A stretch of DNA of 37,098 nucleotides from Thiocapsa sp. KS1 (GTDB lineage Bacteria > Pseudomonadota > Gammaproteobacteria > Chromatiales > Chromatiaceae): contig NZ_LN848257.1 of NCBI RefSeq assembly GCF_001499735.1, positions 1,352,603 through 1,389,700 on the forward strand, given 5' to 3'. This document shows positions 16,594-26,194 of this stretch, piece after piece; positions within the stretch are counted from its first letter, which is position 1, and each line of letters begins with the position of its first letter. A model generated the notes under the pieces. It saw only the letters and a list, made by a program, of their open reading frames with translations. It ran no database searches and was not told the DNA's origin. The position numbers were made by a program, and so were the translations under genes.

Positions 16594-19500
16594 TCACGCC
16601 AAGCGGTGGACCCAGACCCGCTCTTGGCCTGGATCGAGTTGCCTGGCCTGCTCGATGTCGCGCCCGTGGTGCGTAAAGAGGATCACCTGCGCCTTGGCCG
16701 AAAAGTCCGCCAGGGTCGCGAGGGTGGCGAGTGCGCGCGCATCGTCGAACTGGATGAGGATGTCGTCGACCACGAACGGCATCGGCTCGGCATTTGCCAA
16801 ATAGTGCTCGAGGTTGGCAAGGCGCAGCGCCAGATAAAGCTGATCGCGGGTCCCCGTGCTCATCGCCTCGACGCGCAGGCGCTCGCCGCTGTTGCGCAGA
16901 CCGACTAGGACGGGCTGGTCGGCCTCGTCGAAATCGGTCTCCACGGCGCTGAAGGCGCCGCAGGTCAAGCTCGCGAAGTAGCTGCCGGTGCGCCCGAGGA
17001 TCGGATCGCTGTTTTGACGGCGGAAGCGCTCGATCTCGTCGCGCAGGATACGCGCCGCGAGCTTGAGCCGGACATACTGCTCGGCATGCGTGCGGATCCC
17101 GGCGAGGATCTGTTGGGACTCCTCGGCGAGCGCGGCGGCGGTGCCCTCCCCGCTCATGGCCTTGAGTGCACGATCGGCGTCGGCCTTCTCTTCGATCAGC
17201 GCACGGTGCGCGGGGCGCAGCTCCTGCTCGAGGCGCACGTCGAGCTCGGCAAGCCGCGTGACGACCCGATCTTGATCGATCGCGGCCGCCTCCCGCGCGA
17301 GTGCATCGATCCCCAGACCGTCGCCGGCCTGGATGAGTGTACGCTCGATATCCGTCAGCTCGGCGGCAAGCCGCCGGCGCTCGCGCACGCGCTCCTCGAT
17401 CAGGGGCAAGTCCTGCGGCGCCTCGCACGCCGCCTGACGACAGAGCTCGGCGAGCACGCTCTCGGCCATTGCGATGGCGGTCTCGGCCTTGCGCACCTCC
17501 TCCTCGGCATGACCGGCCTGCGTGCGCAGCTCGTCGAGACGCGTCCGCAGCGCCCGTTGCTCGCCCAGACGCGCATGCAGCGTCAGGATCGCCTCCTCCA
17601 GCGGCCGATCCAGCAGATCGACCGCGAGCCGACCTAGACAGTCGCGCGTCTGCGCGAGAAAGGCCGCGGCATCCCGGTCGATGCCCGCGATGCGCGACAT
17701 CAAGACAGTCCCGGCTTCGATCTTCGCGACCGCGTCGGCGATCGCCTGCAGATCGTCCGAGACCTCGCCCGGCGTGGCATCCGGCGCGAGCCCGAGCTCG
17801 GTCATGAGGACGGTCCAGTCCGCCTGCCACTGCGCCCGCGCGGTCTCGGCATCGGACAGCTCCCGACGCAGCCGCCGGGCACGCTCTTGCAGCTCCGCGA
17901 CATCATGCTCCAGAGCCAGGCGGGCGCGGGCGCCCTCCTCGGCAGCGCGTTGACGACCCTCCGCCAAGCGGATGAGCCCGCCGAGATCCTGCGCGTCGAT
18001 CGCCGTCGCTGCGTGGTCGGCCGTGCCGCCCGGGGCACTCAAGACGCTCAGCAGGGCCGCACGGTGCGCGTCGCGCAGCGCCTCGCGGGACTCCAGCCGA
18101 TCGCGCAGCACATCGGTCTGCCGAATCCGGTCGCGAAGCCGCGCGGCTCGGGCGAGCCAGGCCAGCATCTCGGGCGGCGACAGCGGGGTCAGACGGCAGC
18201 TCGACCAGAGCGCGCCCCAGGCCAGTCCCGAGCGATCGGCATGCAGCTGCAGCTCGGCCGACGCACGCTCCACCTCGTCCAGCTCGCGCTGCGCAACCTC
18301 CGAGCGCGCTTGGGTCGTCGCCCGCTCATGGACGCGCTGCGCTTCGCGGCGCAGACGATCGGCGAGCTCGTCGGCTCGGGTGACGGCCCCTTCGAAGGCA
18401 TCCGCAAGCGGGGCTTGTGCGTCGTACCGCGCGACCTCCGCGCTCACGTCCGCGCCGTCGAGCCAGGCCCGCTTCACCAGGAGCCAGCCCCGATCGCGAT
18501 GCGTACGGATCTGCACCAGGTCCTCCTCGGAGGGAACCGAGCCGCCCAGCTCCAGGACGCGCAGGGCCTCTTCGCAGCGCCGACGCTCGGCCATCGCCGT
18601 CGAGCGCTTCGACTCCAGGGCCTGCCACTGCTCGCTTAATCCGCGTGTCTCGTCCGCGAAGCGTCGTAAGCTCTCCTCGTGGGGCAGCGGTGCAGCGAGG
18701 AGATCGGCCAATCCGCCCGACCAGAGACCGAGCGCACCAAGCTCCTGCTCGCAAACCTTGCGTTGCGCGGCCAGCTCGCGTCGCTCCTCGACGATCGCCT
18801 GATCCAGGTCGCCGGCGCGACGCGCGGCATCCAGCGCCGCCTGCAGATCCGGCGAGACGACCGCCGCGGGCAGCTCGGCGAGCGTCGCGGTCCGCCGCTC
18901 CAGGTGCACCTGCGTCTCGGCGAGATCGGCGCGGGTCTTGGCCACCGCCTCGCTCAAGGCGGCCTGTCGGGCACCCAGATCAGTCGCGCGTCGACGCCGC
19001 GCCAGCAGCGGCGCCAGGCGGGCGACATCGGCGGACACCCGATCGGGGGTCAGGTCCGGCCGCACCTGACGCAGCAAGGCGGCGGCCTCGGCCTCGCGCC
19101 GTGCCTGCTCGGCCACGAGGTCGGAACGATCGCGCGCGGCCTTGCGATGACTGCCGAGACGCTCCCGAAGATCGTCGATCGACTCCGACTCGCGCAGGAG
19201 GTCATCCGAAACCTCATGCCCTAGGTCGCGCATGCTCTCGCGCAGCCCGTCGAGCCGGCGTTGCGCATGCGCGCGCGCCTCCAGGGCACGGGTCTGTTTG
19301 GCGATGGCCTCTTCGCGTCGCGCCGCGAAGTCCTCGGCCAGCACCGGCACCTCGCCGATCCCGTCCAAGTGCGCCTGCACGCGCGCCCTGCGCACCAGCT
19401 CCGGGAGGGTGCGCCGAATGCGCTCGAGTCGGTTGCGCTCGAGGGTGATCCGCTCGATCTCGCGATCCATCGAGACCAGCTCGCGGACCGTCCGATCGAG

Positions 19501-20136
19501 CGACTCGCGGGCCTGCTCCCACTGACGGACCGACAGGGTCGCCTCGCGCAGGCGACGCTCGGTCTCGCCGAGGCCCCCGATCAGCGCATTGATCGTCGGC
19601 TTGGAGGCGCGCGGCAGGAACAGTCCGCCGGCCTCTTGGTCGAGACGGTCCAGGATGCGGTGGATCGCGGTGGCACCGAGCGCGGTCCCGAACAGGGCCT
19701 CGGCCTCCCTACCCCGCTCTTCGAGCAAGGCTCGACCGCCGCCGATCAGACCCTCGTAATCGATCCCGAAGAGACGCTCGAACAGGCCGTCGTCCACCTC
19801 GCCCAAGAAGGGCAGCAGCGCATCCTCGCCGATCGCCTTCCCTGCGGGATCCAGCAGGGTGCTCTTGCGGCCCTTGCGTCGAAGAAGCTCGATCTCCTCG
19901 CCGTTGCGGTTGCGCAGACGCCCGCCGACACGCAGCTCCTGCTTGCCGTGTCGGAAGTCATCGCGGGTGCGCTCGTGGATCCCGAAGAGCAAGGCACGCA
20001 GGGCGCGCAGGGCCGAGCTTTTTCCGGCCTCGTTGGGACCGAACACCAGGTGCAGGCCCTCGCAGCCGCCGCTCAGATCGAGACGGCGGTCGGTGAAGGG
20101 TCCGAATGCGCGCAGGTCCAGCTCCAGGATCTTCAT
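16594..20136 (-). CDS. YhaN-like SMC/Rad50-type ATPase (SbcC relative)
   Basis: The 1180-residue protein has the Rad50-type split ATPase: Walker A GPNEAGKSS at residues 33-41, long coiled-coil stretches rich in Arg/Ala/Glu between about 170 and 1010, then the signature-like region STGTRDQLYLALRL and Walker B PFVVDDILIQFDD near the C-terminus. I see no CxxC zinc hook in the middle of the coiled coil, which separates it from SbcC and fits YhaN-type ATPases. The ATG overlaps the TGA of the nuclease gene upstream (ATGA), so the two are made together. Probable role: ATP-gated DNA end processing and repair with the partner nuclease. An open frame extends further 5' but antisense to nothing needed. 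Confidence 0.88.
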   Translation of the reverse strand: MKILELDLRAFGPFTDRRLDLSGGCEGLHLVFGPNEAGKSSALRALRALLFGIHERTRDDFRHGKQELRVGGRLRNRNGEEIELLRRKGRKSTLLDPAGKAIGEDALLPFLGEVDDGLFERLFGIDYEGLIGGGRALLEERGREAEALFGTALGATAIHRILDRLDQEAGGLFLPRASKPTINALIGGLGETERRLREATLSVRQWEQARESLDRTVRELVSMDREIERITLERNRLERIRRTLPELVRRARVQAHLDGIGEVPVLAEDFAARREEAIAKQTRALEARAHAQRRLDGLRESMRDLGHEVSDDLLRESESIDDLRERLGSHRKAARDRSDLVAEQARREAEAAALLRQVRPDLTPDRVSADVARLAPLLARRRRATDLGARQAALSEAVAKTRADLAETQVHLERRTATLAELPAAVVSPDLQAALDAARRAGDLDQAIVEERRELAAQRKVCEQELGALGLWSGGLADLLAAPLPHEESLRRFADETRGLSEQWQALESKRSTAMAERRRCEEALRVLELGGSVPSEEDLVQIRTHRDRGWLLVKRAWLDGADVSAEVARYDAQAPLADAFEGAVTRADELADRLRREAQRVHERATTQARSEVAQRELDEVERASAELQLHADRSGLAWGALWSSCRLTPLSPPEMLAWLARAARLRDRIRQTDVLRDRLESREALRDAHRAALLSVLSAPGGTADHAATAIDAQDLGGLIRLAEGRQRAAEEGARARLALEHDVAELQERARRLRRELSDAETARAQWQADWTVLMTELGLAPDATPGEVSDDLQAIADAVAKIEAGTVLMSRIAGIDRDAAAFLAQTRDCLGRLAVDLLDRPLEEAILTLHARLGEQRALRTRLDELRTQAGHAEEEVRKAETAIAMAESVLAELCRQAACEAPQDLPLIEERVRERRRLAAELTDIERTLIQAGDGLGIDALAREAAAIDQDRVVTRLAELDVRLEQELRPAHRALIEEKADADRALKAMSGEGTAAALAEESQQILAGIRTHAEQYVRLKLAARILRDEIERFRRQNSDPILGRTGSYFASLTCGAFSAVETDFDEADQPVLVGLRNSGERLRVEAMSTGTRDQLYLALRLANLEHYLANAEPMPFVVDDILIQFDDARALATLATLADFSAKAQVILFTHHGRDIEQARQLDPGQERVWVHRLA

Positions 20137-21404
20137 TCTTCGGTCTCCGCGCCGGCGCCTTGCCCGCGCAGCCGCTCCACCAGGAGTGCCTTCACGTCTT
20201 CGAGGCAGCCGGACAGATACTCCGGGTCCGCTGGATCGAACGGATCGTCGCCGCCGCGCAAGGCGGGCGGCAGCTTGAGGGCCAGCGCCTCGACCTCCTC
20301 GCTCAGCGCGGAGAGACGCTCGCCGTCGACCTCCAAGGCATGGATGGTGCGCAGCAGGCCGCCGAAGGCATCCTCGCGCGAGAGCTCGGAGAGCTGCGCC
20401 GACGGCTGCGTTTGCACGACCAATTTCTCGATCCAGACGTCCGCCAGACCCGCGGAGGAGACCAGGGCGCGACACTCGTTGAGCAGAGACTCGTGCTCGG
20501 CGTGCAGACGCGAATGGATCGGACTGCGCCCGACGAGACGCAGACGTGTGGCGAGAAGACGGCCTTCGGCGGCGTCCGACGCCTCGGCAAGCGCGTGCTC
20601 GACCAGCGGGAGGATCTGGTCCGGGCGGCGCACGTCGGTCACATCCACCGGGCAGATCGCCCAACGCACCACATCGAGCGGCCGCGGCTCGATCTCGACG
20701 ACCTGGCCCTCTTCGACCCGCACCAGGGTGCAGCCTTTCGGCCCCGTCTCGCGGATATGGCGGCCCTGGATATTGCCCGGGTAAAGGATATAGGGATCCT
20801 CCGCGATCAACTCGCGCTGGTGGACGTGCCCGAGCGCCCAATACCGGTAACCTTTCGCCCTCAGACCGTCCAAGGTGCATGGCGCGTAGGGCTCATGACC
20901 GGGTCGCCCGTCGAGCGAGGTGTGGAGCAGCCCGATATTGAAGAGTGCGGGGTCGCCTTGCGGATAGGCCCGGCTCAGGTCGTCCGTCACCGCACGGCTC
21001 GGAAACCCTTGACCGTGAATGGCCACACCGAGGTGCTCGAGGACCCAAGTCTCGGGCGCGCGCGTGGCGAAGACCGAGAGGTTCGGCGGCGGACGCAGCG
21101 CCTTGGTGATCTGGCTTGCGGCATCGTGGTTGCCGGCGATCAGGAAGACCGGGATCCCGTGATCGTTGAGACGGCCCATCTGGCCCGAGAAGAAGAGCCC
21201 GGTGTTGTAGTCGCGCCAGTCCCCGTCGTAGATGTCGCCGGCCAGCAGGACGAAGTCGACCGACTCCTCGATGGCGAGTGCGACCAGATTCTCGAAGGCC
21301 CGGCGGGTCGCCCCGCGGATCTCCTCGACCGGTGCGCCCTCGTAGCGTTCCAGTCCGCGCAACGGGCTGTCGAGATGCACATCGGCGGCATGCAGGAATC
21401 TCAA
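20133..21404 (-). CDS. YhaO-like DNA repair exonuclease (metallophosphoesterase)
   Basis: This 423-residue calcineurin-type phosphoesterase has the full set of metal-binding motifs: HAADVHLDSPL (DxH, residue 8-10), LLAGDIYDGDW (GDxxD), FLIAGNHDAAS (GNHD), LLHTSLDG and ALGHVHQRE (GHxH). SbcD and Mre11 carry the same set; the C-terminal 130 residues are the partner-binding region and poorly conserved. It forms an operon with the ATPase gene, overlapping by four bases, as SbcD does with SbcC. Likely an Mn2+-dependent nuclease acting on DNA ends; substrate not known. Confidence 0.9.
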   Translation of the reverse strand: MRFLHAADVHLDSPLRGLERYEGAPVEEIRGATRRAFENLVALAIEESVDFVLLAGDIYDGDWRDYNTGLFFSGQMGRLNDHGIPVFLIAGNHDAASQITKALRPPPNLSVFATRAPETWVLEHLGVAIHGQGFPSRAVTDDLSRAYPQGDPALFNIGLLHTSLDGRPGHEPYAPCTLDGLRAKGYRYWALGHVHQRELIAEDPYILYPGNIQGRHIRETGPKGCTLVRVEEGQVVEIEPRPLDVVRWAICPVDVTDVRRPDQILPLVEHALAEASDAAEGRLLATRLRLVGRSPIHSRLHAEHESLLNECRALVSSAGLADVWIEKLVVQTQPSAQLSELSREDAFGGLLRTIHALEVDGERLSALSEEVEALALKLPPALRGGDDPFDPADPEYLSGCLEDVKALLVERLRGQGAGAETEE

Positions 21405-21538
21405 GGCGATCTCCTCGTTCAGCGGGTCTTGGTCCGGTGTTGTCTCGTGCCGTCCGAGCGACGACGGCGGATCCGTCCGACATCCACCCCCGTGGCTCGA
21501 CTTTTACGCGCCCGACGCCATACTCCGAGGCACTGGCG

Positions 21539-22610
21539 TTGCAGCGCACCGTCCCCGAACACCTCAACCACGCGAGACTGCCGATCAAAGGATCCGAGAT
21601 CACTCAGCGGGACATCCCCGACAGGTCGCCGCAGGCCGCCTGCCATCGGGCCGCGCATGCCTGGTCGCTGATTCTGAGTGCCGCACGACTGGCGCGCAAC
21701 GCGGCCTGGTCGCTGGAGCACCCGCTTGCGTTGCGCGCCGGTCCCGACGGGCGGGTCGCGCCCGTGGATCCGGCGCATCGCTCCCATGCCGATCTGCTTT
21801 GGCAGCCGCACGCGGGTTGGCGACCCGGCGATCACCTCGTGGACGCCGAGGCGCTTGCGCTCTTCGATCTTTACCTCCCCTTCTGCCGGGCCCATCCGGG
21901 CACGCCCGAGATCATCGGCCATCTCGGTCAGAGCATCGACGGCTATATCGCCACGGCCAGCGGGGATGCCCGCTTCGTCACCGGCGAGGCCAACATTCGG
22001 CACCTGCACCGGATGCGCGCGCTGAGCGATGCCGTGCTGGTCGGCGACCGAAACCGTCGCGGCGGACGATCCCCGCCTGACCACCCGACTGGTCCCCGGA
22101 CCGAACGCCGTGCGGGTGGTTTTGGATCCGCGACGGCGTCTGACCTCCGAGCGGCATCTGTTCAACGACGGCCAAGCCGAAACCTTGCTCTGTTGCGATC
22201 GCGCACGCATCCGGCCGGATGAGCGCGGTTGCGGACAGGCCGAGCTGATCGGGGTGCCCTGCGTGTCGGAGGGGCTCGATCTGGATGCGCTCCTGAGCGT
22301 CCTCGCCGGCCGGGGTCTGCACCGGATCTTCATCGAAGGCGGCGGAGCCACCGTGTCGCGGTTCCTGGCGGCCGGGCGACTGTCGCGCCTGCAGATCGCG
22401 GTCGCACCGCTGGTGATCGGCAGCGGTCGACCGGGCGTGCGCCTGCCGCCGACCGAGCGCTTGGCGGATGCCTTACGCCCGGCGACACGCCTCTTCCGTA
22501 TGGGCCCGGATGTGCTCTATGACTTCGACCTGAGCGCGGACCCATTCGCTGCGGTCCCGGAACCTTCCGCGGGCGCGGCTTCCGGACCGGAACTTTCGCG
22601 CATCCGCTAA
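21539..22610 (+). pseudogene. RibD C-terminal (dihydrofolate-reductase-like) reductase, frameshifted
   Basis: Two frames together encode one RibD-C-type reductase. The first contains EIIGHLGQSIDGYIATASGD and FVTGEANIRHLHRMRALSDAVLVG; the second continues ETVAADDPRLTTRLVPGP and RIFIEGGGATVSRFLAAGRL, the NADPH- and substrate-binding motifs of the family. Dropping one base at 22046-22049 (gaCC reading) restores VGAETVAADDP, the family consensus. The family reduces the ribosylamino-pyrimidine made from GTP in riboflavin synthesis. There is no deaminase domain, only a unique N-terminal 125 residues. The start is uncertain: TTG 21539 has GAGG nearby. It converges on the methyltransferase gene, overlapping by three bases. 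Error or true inactivation cannot be told apart here. Confidence 0.75.
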
Positions 22611-23491
22611 GCCGGACGCGGGATGGCCAGCAGATCGCGATGACCGACCCGGATCCGCGAGCAACCTTGCTCGACGACCGCGAGTCGAACCCTCTGCCAG
22701 TGCCGGATCGCGGCGGTCTCCGCGTCCGGGGCCTGCTCGCAGGCCGCCCGACACCAGCTCCGGATCAGGGCCGCTTGCAGGGCGCGCTCCGAGCGGCCGA
22801 TCCTCCAGTCGCTCGCGCGCATCTCGACCCAATAGCCATGCGCTGTCGCGAACGCGGCCAGGCGCGCATTCGCGCCCGGTCCCAGCGCCGGTCCAAACCC
22901 CTTGTCCCGACCCTGATGGCGATTGACATGGTCGATGACGTCGCGGTCGAAGCTCAGCTCCGGCTCGAAGGCGACGCGACCGTCGTAGGTCAGGGTCATC
23001 AACATGGGCACACGGACCGCGGCACACCGTGCGACCAAATCACAGAGCCAAGCCTCGGAAACCAGATCGAGCAGCGCCGACGCGGTGAGCAGTCCGACGC
23101 CGTCGATCGGCAGATCCGCCGAGGATTGCGCCAGATCGAAACGACGGGTCTCGAGGGTGCACGACAGATGCGGCTCCGCTTGAGTGATCCGTTGGTTCCG
23201 TGGGTCCCAGTCGCACCCCGTCGCTTCCGCCCAGGCACGGATCTCGATCGCGACTCGCTTCAAAAGGTCGTCGTCCGCATCGAGACATAGCCAATGTTGA
23301 GTCCCACCGAGACTCGGAGCCAAGACGCGCAGGTTGGAGCCGGTCCCGCACCCCAGGTCGAGGACCTTCAGTGCCGGCCCTTTCGGGAGATGCGGACGCA
23401 GCAAAAGCGGCAGGTCGGGGGCTCGGGCACGAATATCCGCCGGCGCACGCAGCCGCAGCCAGTCGGCGTCGAAATCACCCAAGGCGCACAT
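22607..23491 (-). CDS. Class I SAM-dependent methyltransferase
   Basis: The 294-residue protein has the SAM-binding glycine loop VLDLGCGTGSNLRVLAPSLG (about residues 42-61), an acidic strand end LCLDADDDLL that would hold the ribose, and a Rossmann core. The substrate is not evident. The ATG at 23491 overlaps the glycosyltransferase gene by 17 bases, so it is probably translationally coupled to it and belongs to the same pathway. A longer frame upstream lies inside the glycosyltransferase gene. Confidence 0.85.
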   Translation of the reverse strand: MCALGDFDADWLRLRAPADIRARAPDLPLLLRPHLPKGPALKVLDLGCGTGSNLRVLAPSLGGTQHWLCLDADDDLLKRVAIEIRAWAEATGCDWDPRNQRITQAEPHLSCTLETRRFDLAQSSADLPIDGVGLLTASALLDLVSEAWLCDLVARCAAVRVPMLMTLTYDGRVAFEPELSFDRDVIDHVNRHQGRDKGFGPALGPGANARLAAFATAHGYWVEMRASDWRIGRSERALQAALIRSWCRAACEQAPDAETAAIRHWQRVRLAVVEQGCSRIRVGHRDLLAIPRPA

Positions 23492-24539
23492 CCGCGACGG
23501 CGCTCTGGAAGTCCGCGCTTGCATCGTCCCAACCGCGGAGCCGATCGCGTGCCGCACGGGCGCCCGCGGCCAGACGGCCTCGCAGCGCCCCGTCGTCCAG
23601 CACCCGGGTCAGGGCGACCTCGAGCGCCGCAGGGTCGTCCGGCTCCACCAGGAGCGCCGCATCCGCAGGGACCACGTTCGGGATCGGCCCGGTTCTGGTG
23701 CTGACGATCGGCAAACCCCGCGCCAGTGCCTCCGTCAGAACCATGCCGTAGCCTTCGAACCGTGTGGGCAAGACGAAAAGATCCGCACGATGATAAAGCT
23801 CGTCGAGCCGGGACTCGCTCACTGCGCCCGTAAAGCGCACGCGCTCGGTCAATCCCAAGCGATCGGAAAGACGCCGCAACGCGAGGGTCGTCATCGTGCA
23901 GCGCGTCAGGCTGCCGACACAGTCCAGACGCCAGGGCCGGTCGACAAGGGGTGCAAGTGCCCGCAAGAGGATGTCGTGACCTTTGCGGGCTGTCGGAGCG
24001 GCAACGCACAGGAGATTCGGCACGCAATCCCCGGATCCCGTCGCGAGAGGTGCAGAATCGGTACCGGGCTCGACAACACGAATCCGGTCTTCCGGCACCC
24101 CGTAGTCGCTGGCCAGCAGATCCCCGGTGGCGGCACTGGTCACCACCACCCGGCGGGCGGCCACCAAGGCCCGTGTTTCGCTCATGCGCAGTGCCTCGGC
24201 ACGCGCGGCAACGATACCGGTCTCCAGCGCGAGGGGGTGGTGTACAAGCGCGACCAAGCGCAAGCGGTGCTCGTGGAGGGCGGCAACATCCCCGAGCAAT
24301 CCGAAGGCCAGTCCGTCGATCACCACCAGGTCACCATCCGGAATGGTCGCGAGACGGCGGTCGGCATCCGCCAACGCAGCGGCTGTCGGCTCGGGAAAGC
24401 TGTCGTCGAGACGCTCGGCCCTGACCGACCGACCCAAGCGAATCAGGCCGTCGATGATCCGCCGATCGTAGCGATAGCCGCCGGTCGGCGTGGTGAGGTC
24501 GCCGGGAATCAGGAACCAGACGGGCTCTGCAGGTTTCAA
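23475..24539 (-). CDS. GT4-family glycosyltransferase
   Basis: The 354-residue GT-B enzyme has the N-terminal glycine loop [18 protein letters not shown] and the C-terminal nucleotide-sugar motif [19 protein letters not shown] (E-x7-E type, about residue 272), with FVLPTR before it, as in family GT4 retaining glycosyltransferases. There are no membrane segments. Its ATG overlaps the stop of the PTPS-like gene (four bases). Neighbouring PTPS-like and methyltransferase genes suggest a small-molecule acceptor rather than lipopolysaccharide, but that is inference. Confidence 0.88.
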   Translation of the reverse strand: MKPAEPVWFLIPGDLTTPTGGYRYDRRIIDGLIRLGRSVRAERLDDSFPEPTAAALADADRRLATIPDGDLVVIDGLAFGLLGDVAALHEHRLRLVALVHHPLALETGIVAARAEALRMSETRALVAARRVVVTSAATGDLLASDYGVPEDRIRVVEPGTDSAPLATGSGDCVPNLLCVAAPTARKGHDILLRALAPLVDRPWRLDCVGSLTRCTMTTLALRRLSDRLGLTERVRFTGAVSESRLDELYHRADLFVLPTRFEGYGMVLTEALARGLPIVSTRTGPIPNVVPADAALLVEPDDPAALEVALTRVLDDGALRGRLAAGARAARDRLRGWDDASADFQSAVADVRLG

Positions 24540-24952
24540 GGCCGACTCCGTTGCGGCAGCTCAGCGGTGTAGGCCGCCCACGCGACATGTGACTCGCTCA
24601 GCTGCACACGCAGGGCCGTGATCCCGCCGGCACCCGCGCCGAGTGCGCCCGCGCTCACCTGCGCAGCCATGCGATCGAAGATGACACGCGCGAGAAATTC
24701 GGTCGTGGTGTTGCGCCCCTGAAAGGCCGGCTCCTCGTCCAGATTTCGATAGTCCAGATCGGCCAAGAGTGCACGCAATGTCTGGCTCGCGAGGCCGATG
24801 TCCACCACCAGCCCGTCGGCGTCCAGCTCGGGGCGGCTGAATTCGACATCCACCACGTAGGTGGCCCCGTGCAGACGCTGTGCCGGTCCGAAGACATCCC
24901 CTCGAAAGCTATGCGCGATCATGATGTGGTCGCGAACACAGACGCTGTACAT
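24536..24952 (-). CDS. PTPS/QueD-fold protein with altered active site
   Basis: The 138-residue protein has the T-fold of 6-pyruvoyl/6-carboxy-tetrahydropterin synthases: [38 protein letters not shown] and [15 protein letters not shown] align with the family. Key residues differ. The Cys four residues before the family HGH motif is Ala24, the second His of HGH is Ala30 (a zinc ligand), and the catalytic His of LDH is Tyr68. His14 and His28 remain, as does the Glu of LSESHVAW. The start ATG at 24952 follows GGGAG; a longer frame has no such signal. It probably binds a pterin-like or pyrimidine compound but cannot use the standard mechanism. Confidence 0.88.
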   Translation of the reverse strand: MYSVCVRDHIMIAHSFRGDVFGPAQRLHGATYVVDVEFSRPELDADGLVVDIGLASQTLRALLADLDYRNLDEEPAFQGRNTTTEFLARVIFDRMAAQVSAGALGAGAGGITALRVQLSESHVAWAAYTAELPQRSRP

Positions 24953-25162
24953 GGTGTCTCCCGTCCCGGTTTTTGTACACGGCGCAAGAATAAACGAATC
25001 TGCGTTCTTCGGCGCACTGATCCGCAGGCGGGATCCGCCCTGGACCACCGGTTGGGGTTCGAAACCGCCACGTCGGGCTTCCTGGTCGATCTGCTCGCCG
25101 CGCGGTACACCTTCATCACCCGGCTTGAAGGCCCGCTCGCGAGCGAACCTCGGGGTGGTCGG

Positions 25163-25885
25163 TCACTCGAAGGAGACCTTGGCCTTCAGCTTGTATCCGA
25201 CGCTTCGTACGGTCTCGATCAGGCGCGTGTCCTGGTGGTCGGTCCCAAGCTTCTTGCGCAGCTTGCCGACGAGCACGTCGACGCTTCGGTCATCCGGCGA
25301 CCAATCGCGGCCCGCCACCAGCTCCAGGATGGCCTCGCGGGAGAGGACGCGGTTACCGTGCCTAACGAAGGCGGAAAGCAGTTGAAACTCATGGGGCGTC
25401 AAAGGCACCCGGGCCCCGGCGGGCGAGGTCAGCTCGTAAGTGGCCAGATCGAAACGCCAGCCGTCAAAGCACGCGACGGAGCCGGCCGCCGCGGCTCCTC
25501 TACCCTGCCCGCCTGCGGACGTGCGGCGAAGCACGCTACGCACCCGCGCGAGGAGCTCGCGCTCGATGAACGGCTTGGTGACGTAATCGTCCGCCCCGAG
25601 CTCGAGTCCCACGACCTTGTCCGTGGTTTCGGCCTTACCAGTCAGGATGACGATCGCGACGTCGGTGGTCGATCGAAGCTCGCGCGCCAAGCTGAACCCG
25701 TCCTCGTCCGGCAGCTTCAGGTCGAGGATGACCAGGTCCGGCCTTTCGGCCGCAAGGCGCTCGCGCATCTGCGCTCCGCTGGTGGCCGTACGCACCGCAT
25801 AGCCCTCCCGGGCGAAATAGCGGACGAGTGCGCGACACAACCTCGGATCATCATCAACGATCAGGATACTGACCCGTCCAGGCAT
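25163..25885 (-). CDS. OmpR/PhoB-family response regulator
   Basis: The 240-residue regulator has a receiver with acidic pocket Asp11-13, phosphoacceptor Asp55 (LVILDLKLP) and Lys104 (YVTKPF). A winged-helix effector follows from about 140 with LTPHEFQLLSAFVRHGNRVL and RSVDVLVGKLRKKLG, ending in IETVRSVGYKLKAKV. It is transcribed away from the hybrid kinase gene at 26195 across a 309-base gap, so the two may form a pair although they are divergent. No kinase is encoded on its own strand here. Confidence 0.95.
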   Translation of the reverse strand: MPGRVSILIVDDDPRLCRALVRYFAREGYAVRTATSGAQMRERLAAERPDLVILDLKLPDEDGFSLARELRSTTDVAIVILTGKAETTDKVVGLELGADDYVTKPFIERELLARVRSVLRRTSAGGQGRGAAAAGSVACFDGWRFDLATYELTSPAGARVPLTPHEFQLLSAFVRHGNRVLSREAILELVAGRDWSPDDRSVDVLVGKLRKKLGTDHQDTRLIETVRSVGYKLKAKVSFE

Positions 25886-26194
25886 CTATGGCTGACATTC
25901 CCTTAAGAGGGGGTTTCCGACGGGACGAGGATAGCACGCTGAACGATCGCCCGAGCAACCACGGGACTCGGCACGAGATTGCGCCGGCATCCGTATCAAT
26001 CTCGGTCGTCTCGGAATCCTCGCTCGGGCACCCCGGGCGGAAACCCGGGAGCTCCGCGCCCTGCTGTTCGAAGCGGAGATCGACTATTCTGAATCCGGTA
26101 GGCGCAGGGCGGAGGGTACCCGCGGACACGCCGTCTCATCGCTCATCGGGCATCTCCTGCCAACGTACTGAAACAAGGTCGGGCGAGGCGATAG
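25886..26194. other. Divergent regulatory gap between response regulator and hybrid kinase
   Basis: No gene is visible. Toward the regulator (minus strand) an extended -10 TGCTATCCT occurs (complement of 25931-25939). Toward the kinase TATTCT is present near 26088, without a clear -35. Between them is a CCCGGG..CCCGGG inverted arrangement around 26032-26050. The promoters are guesses. Confidence 0.3.

Noticed and set aside
20137..20880. In-frame extension of the YhaN-like ATPase upstream of 20136
   Set aside because: The extension lies inside the nuclease gene in another frame, while the ATG at 20136 directly precedes the Rad50-type N-terminal strand and overlaps the nuclease stop.
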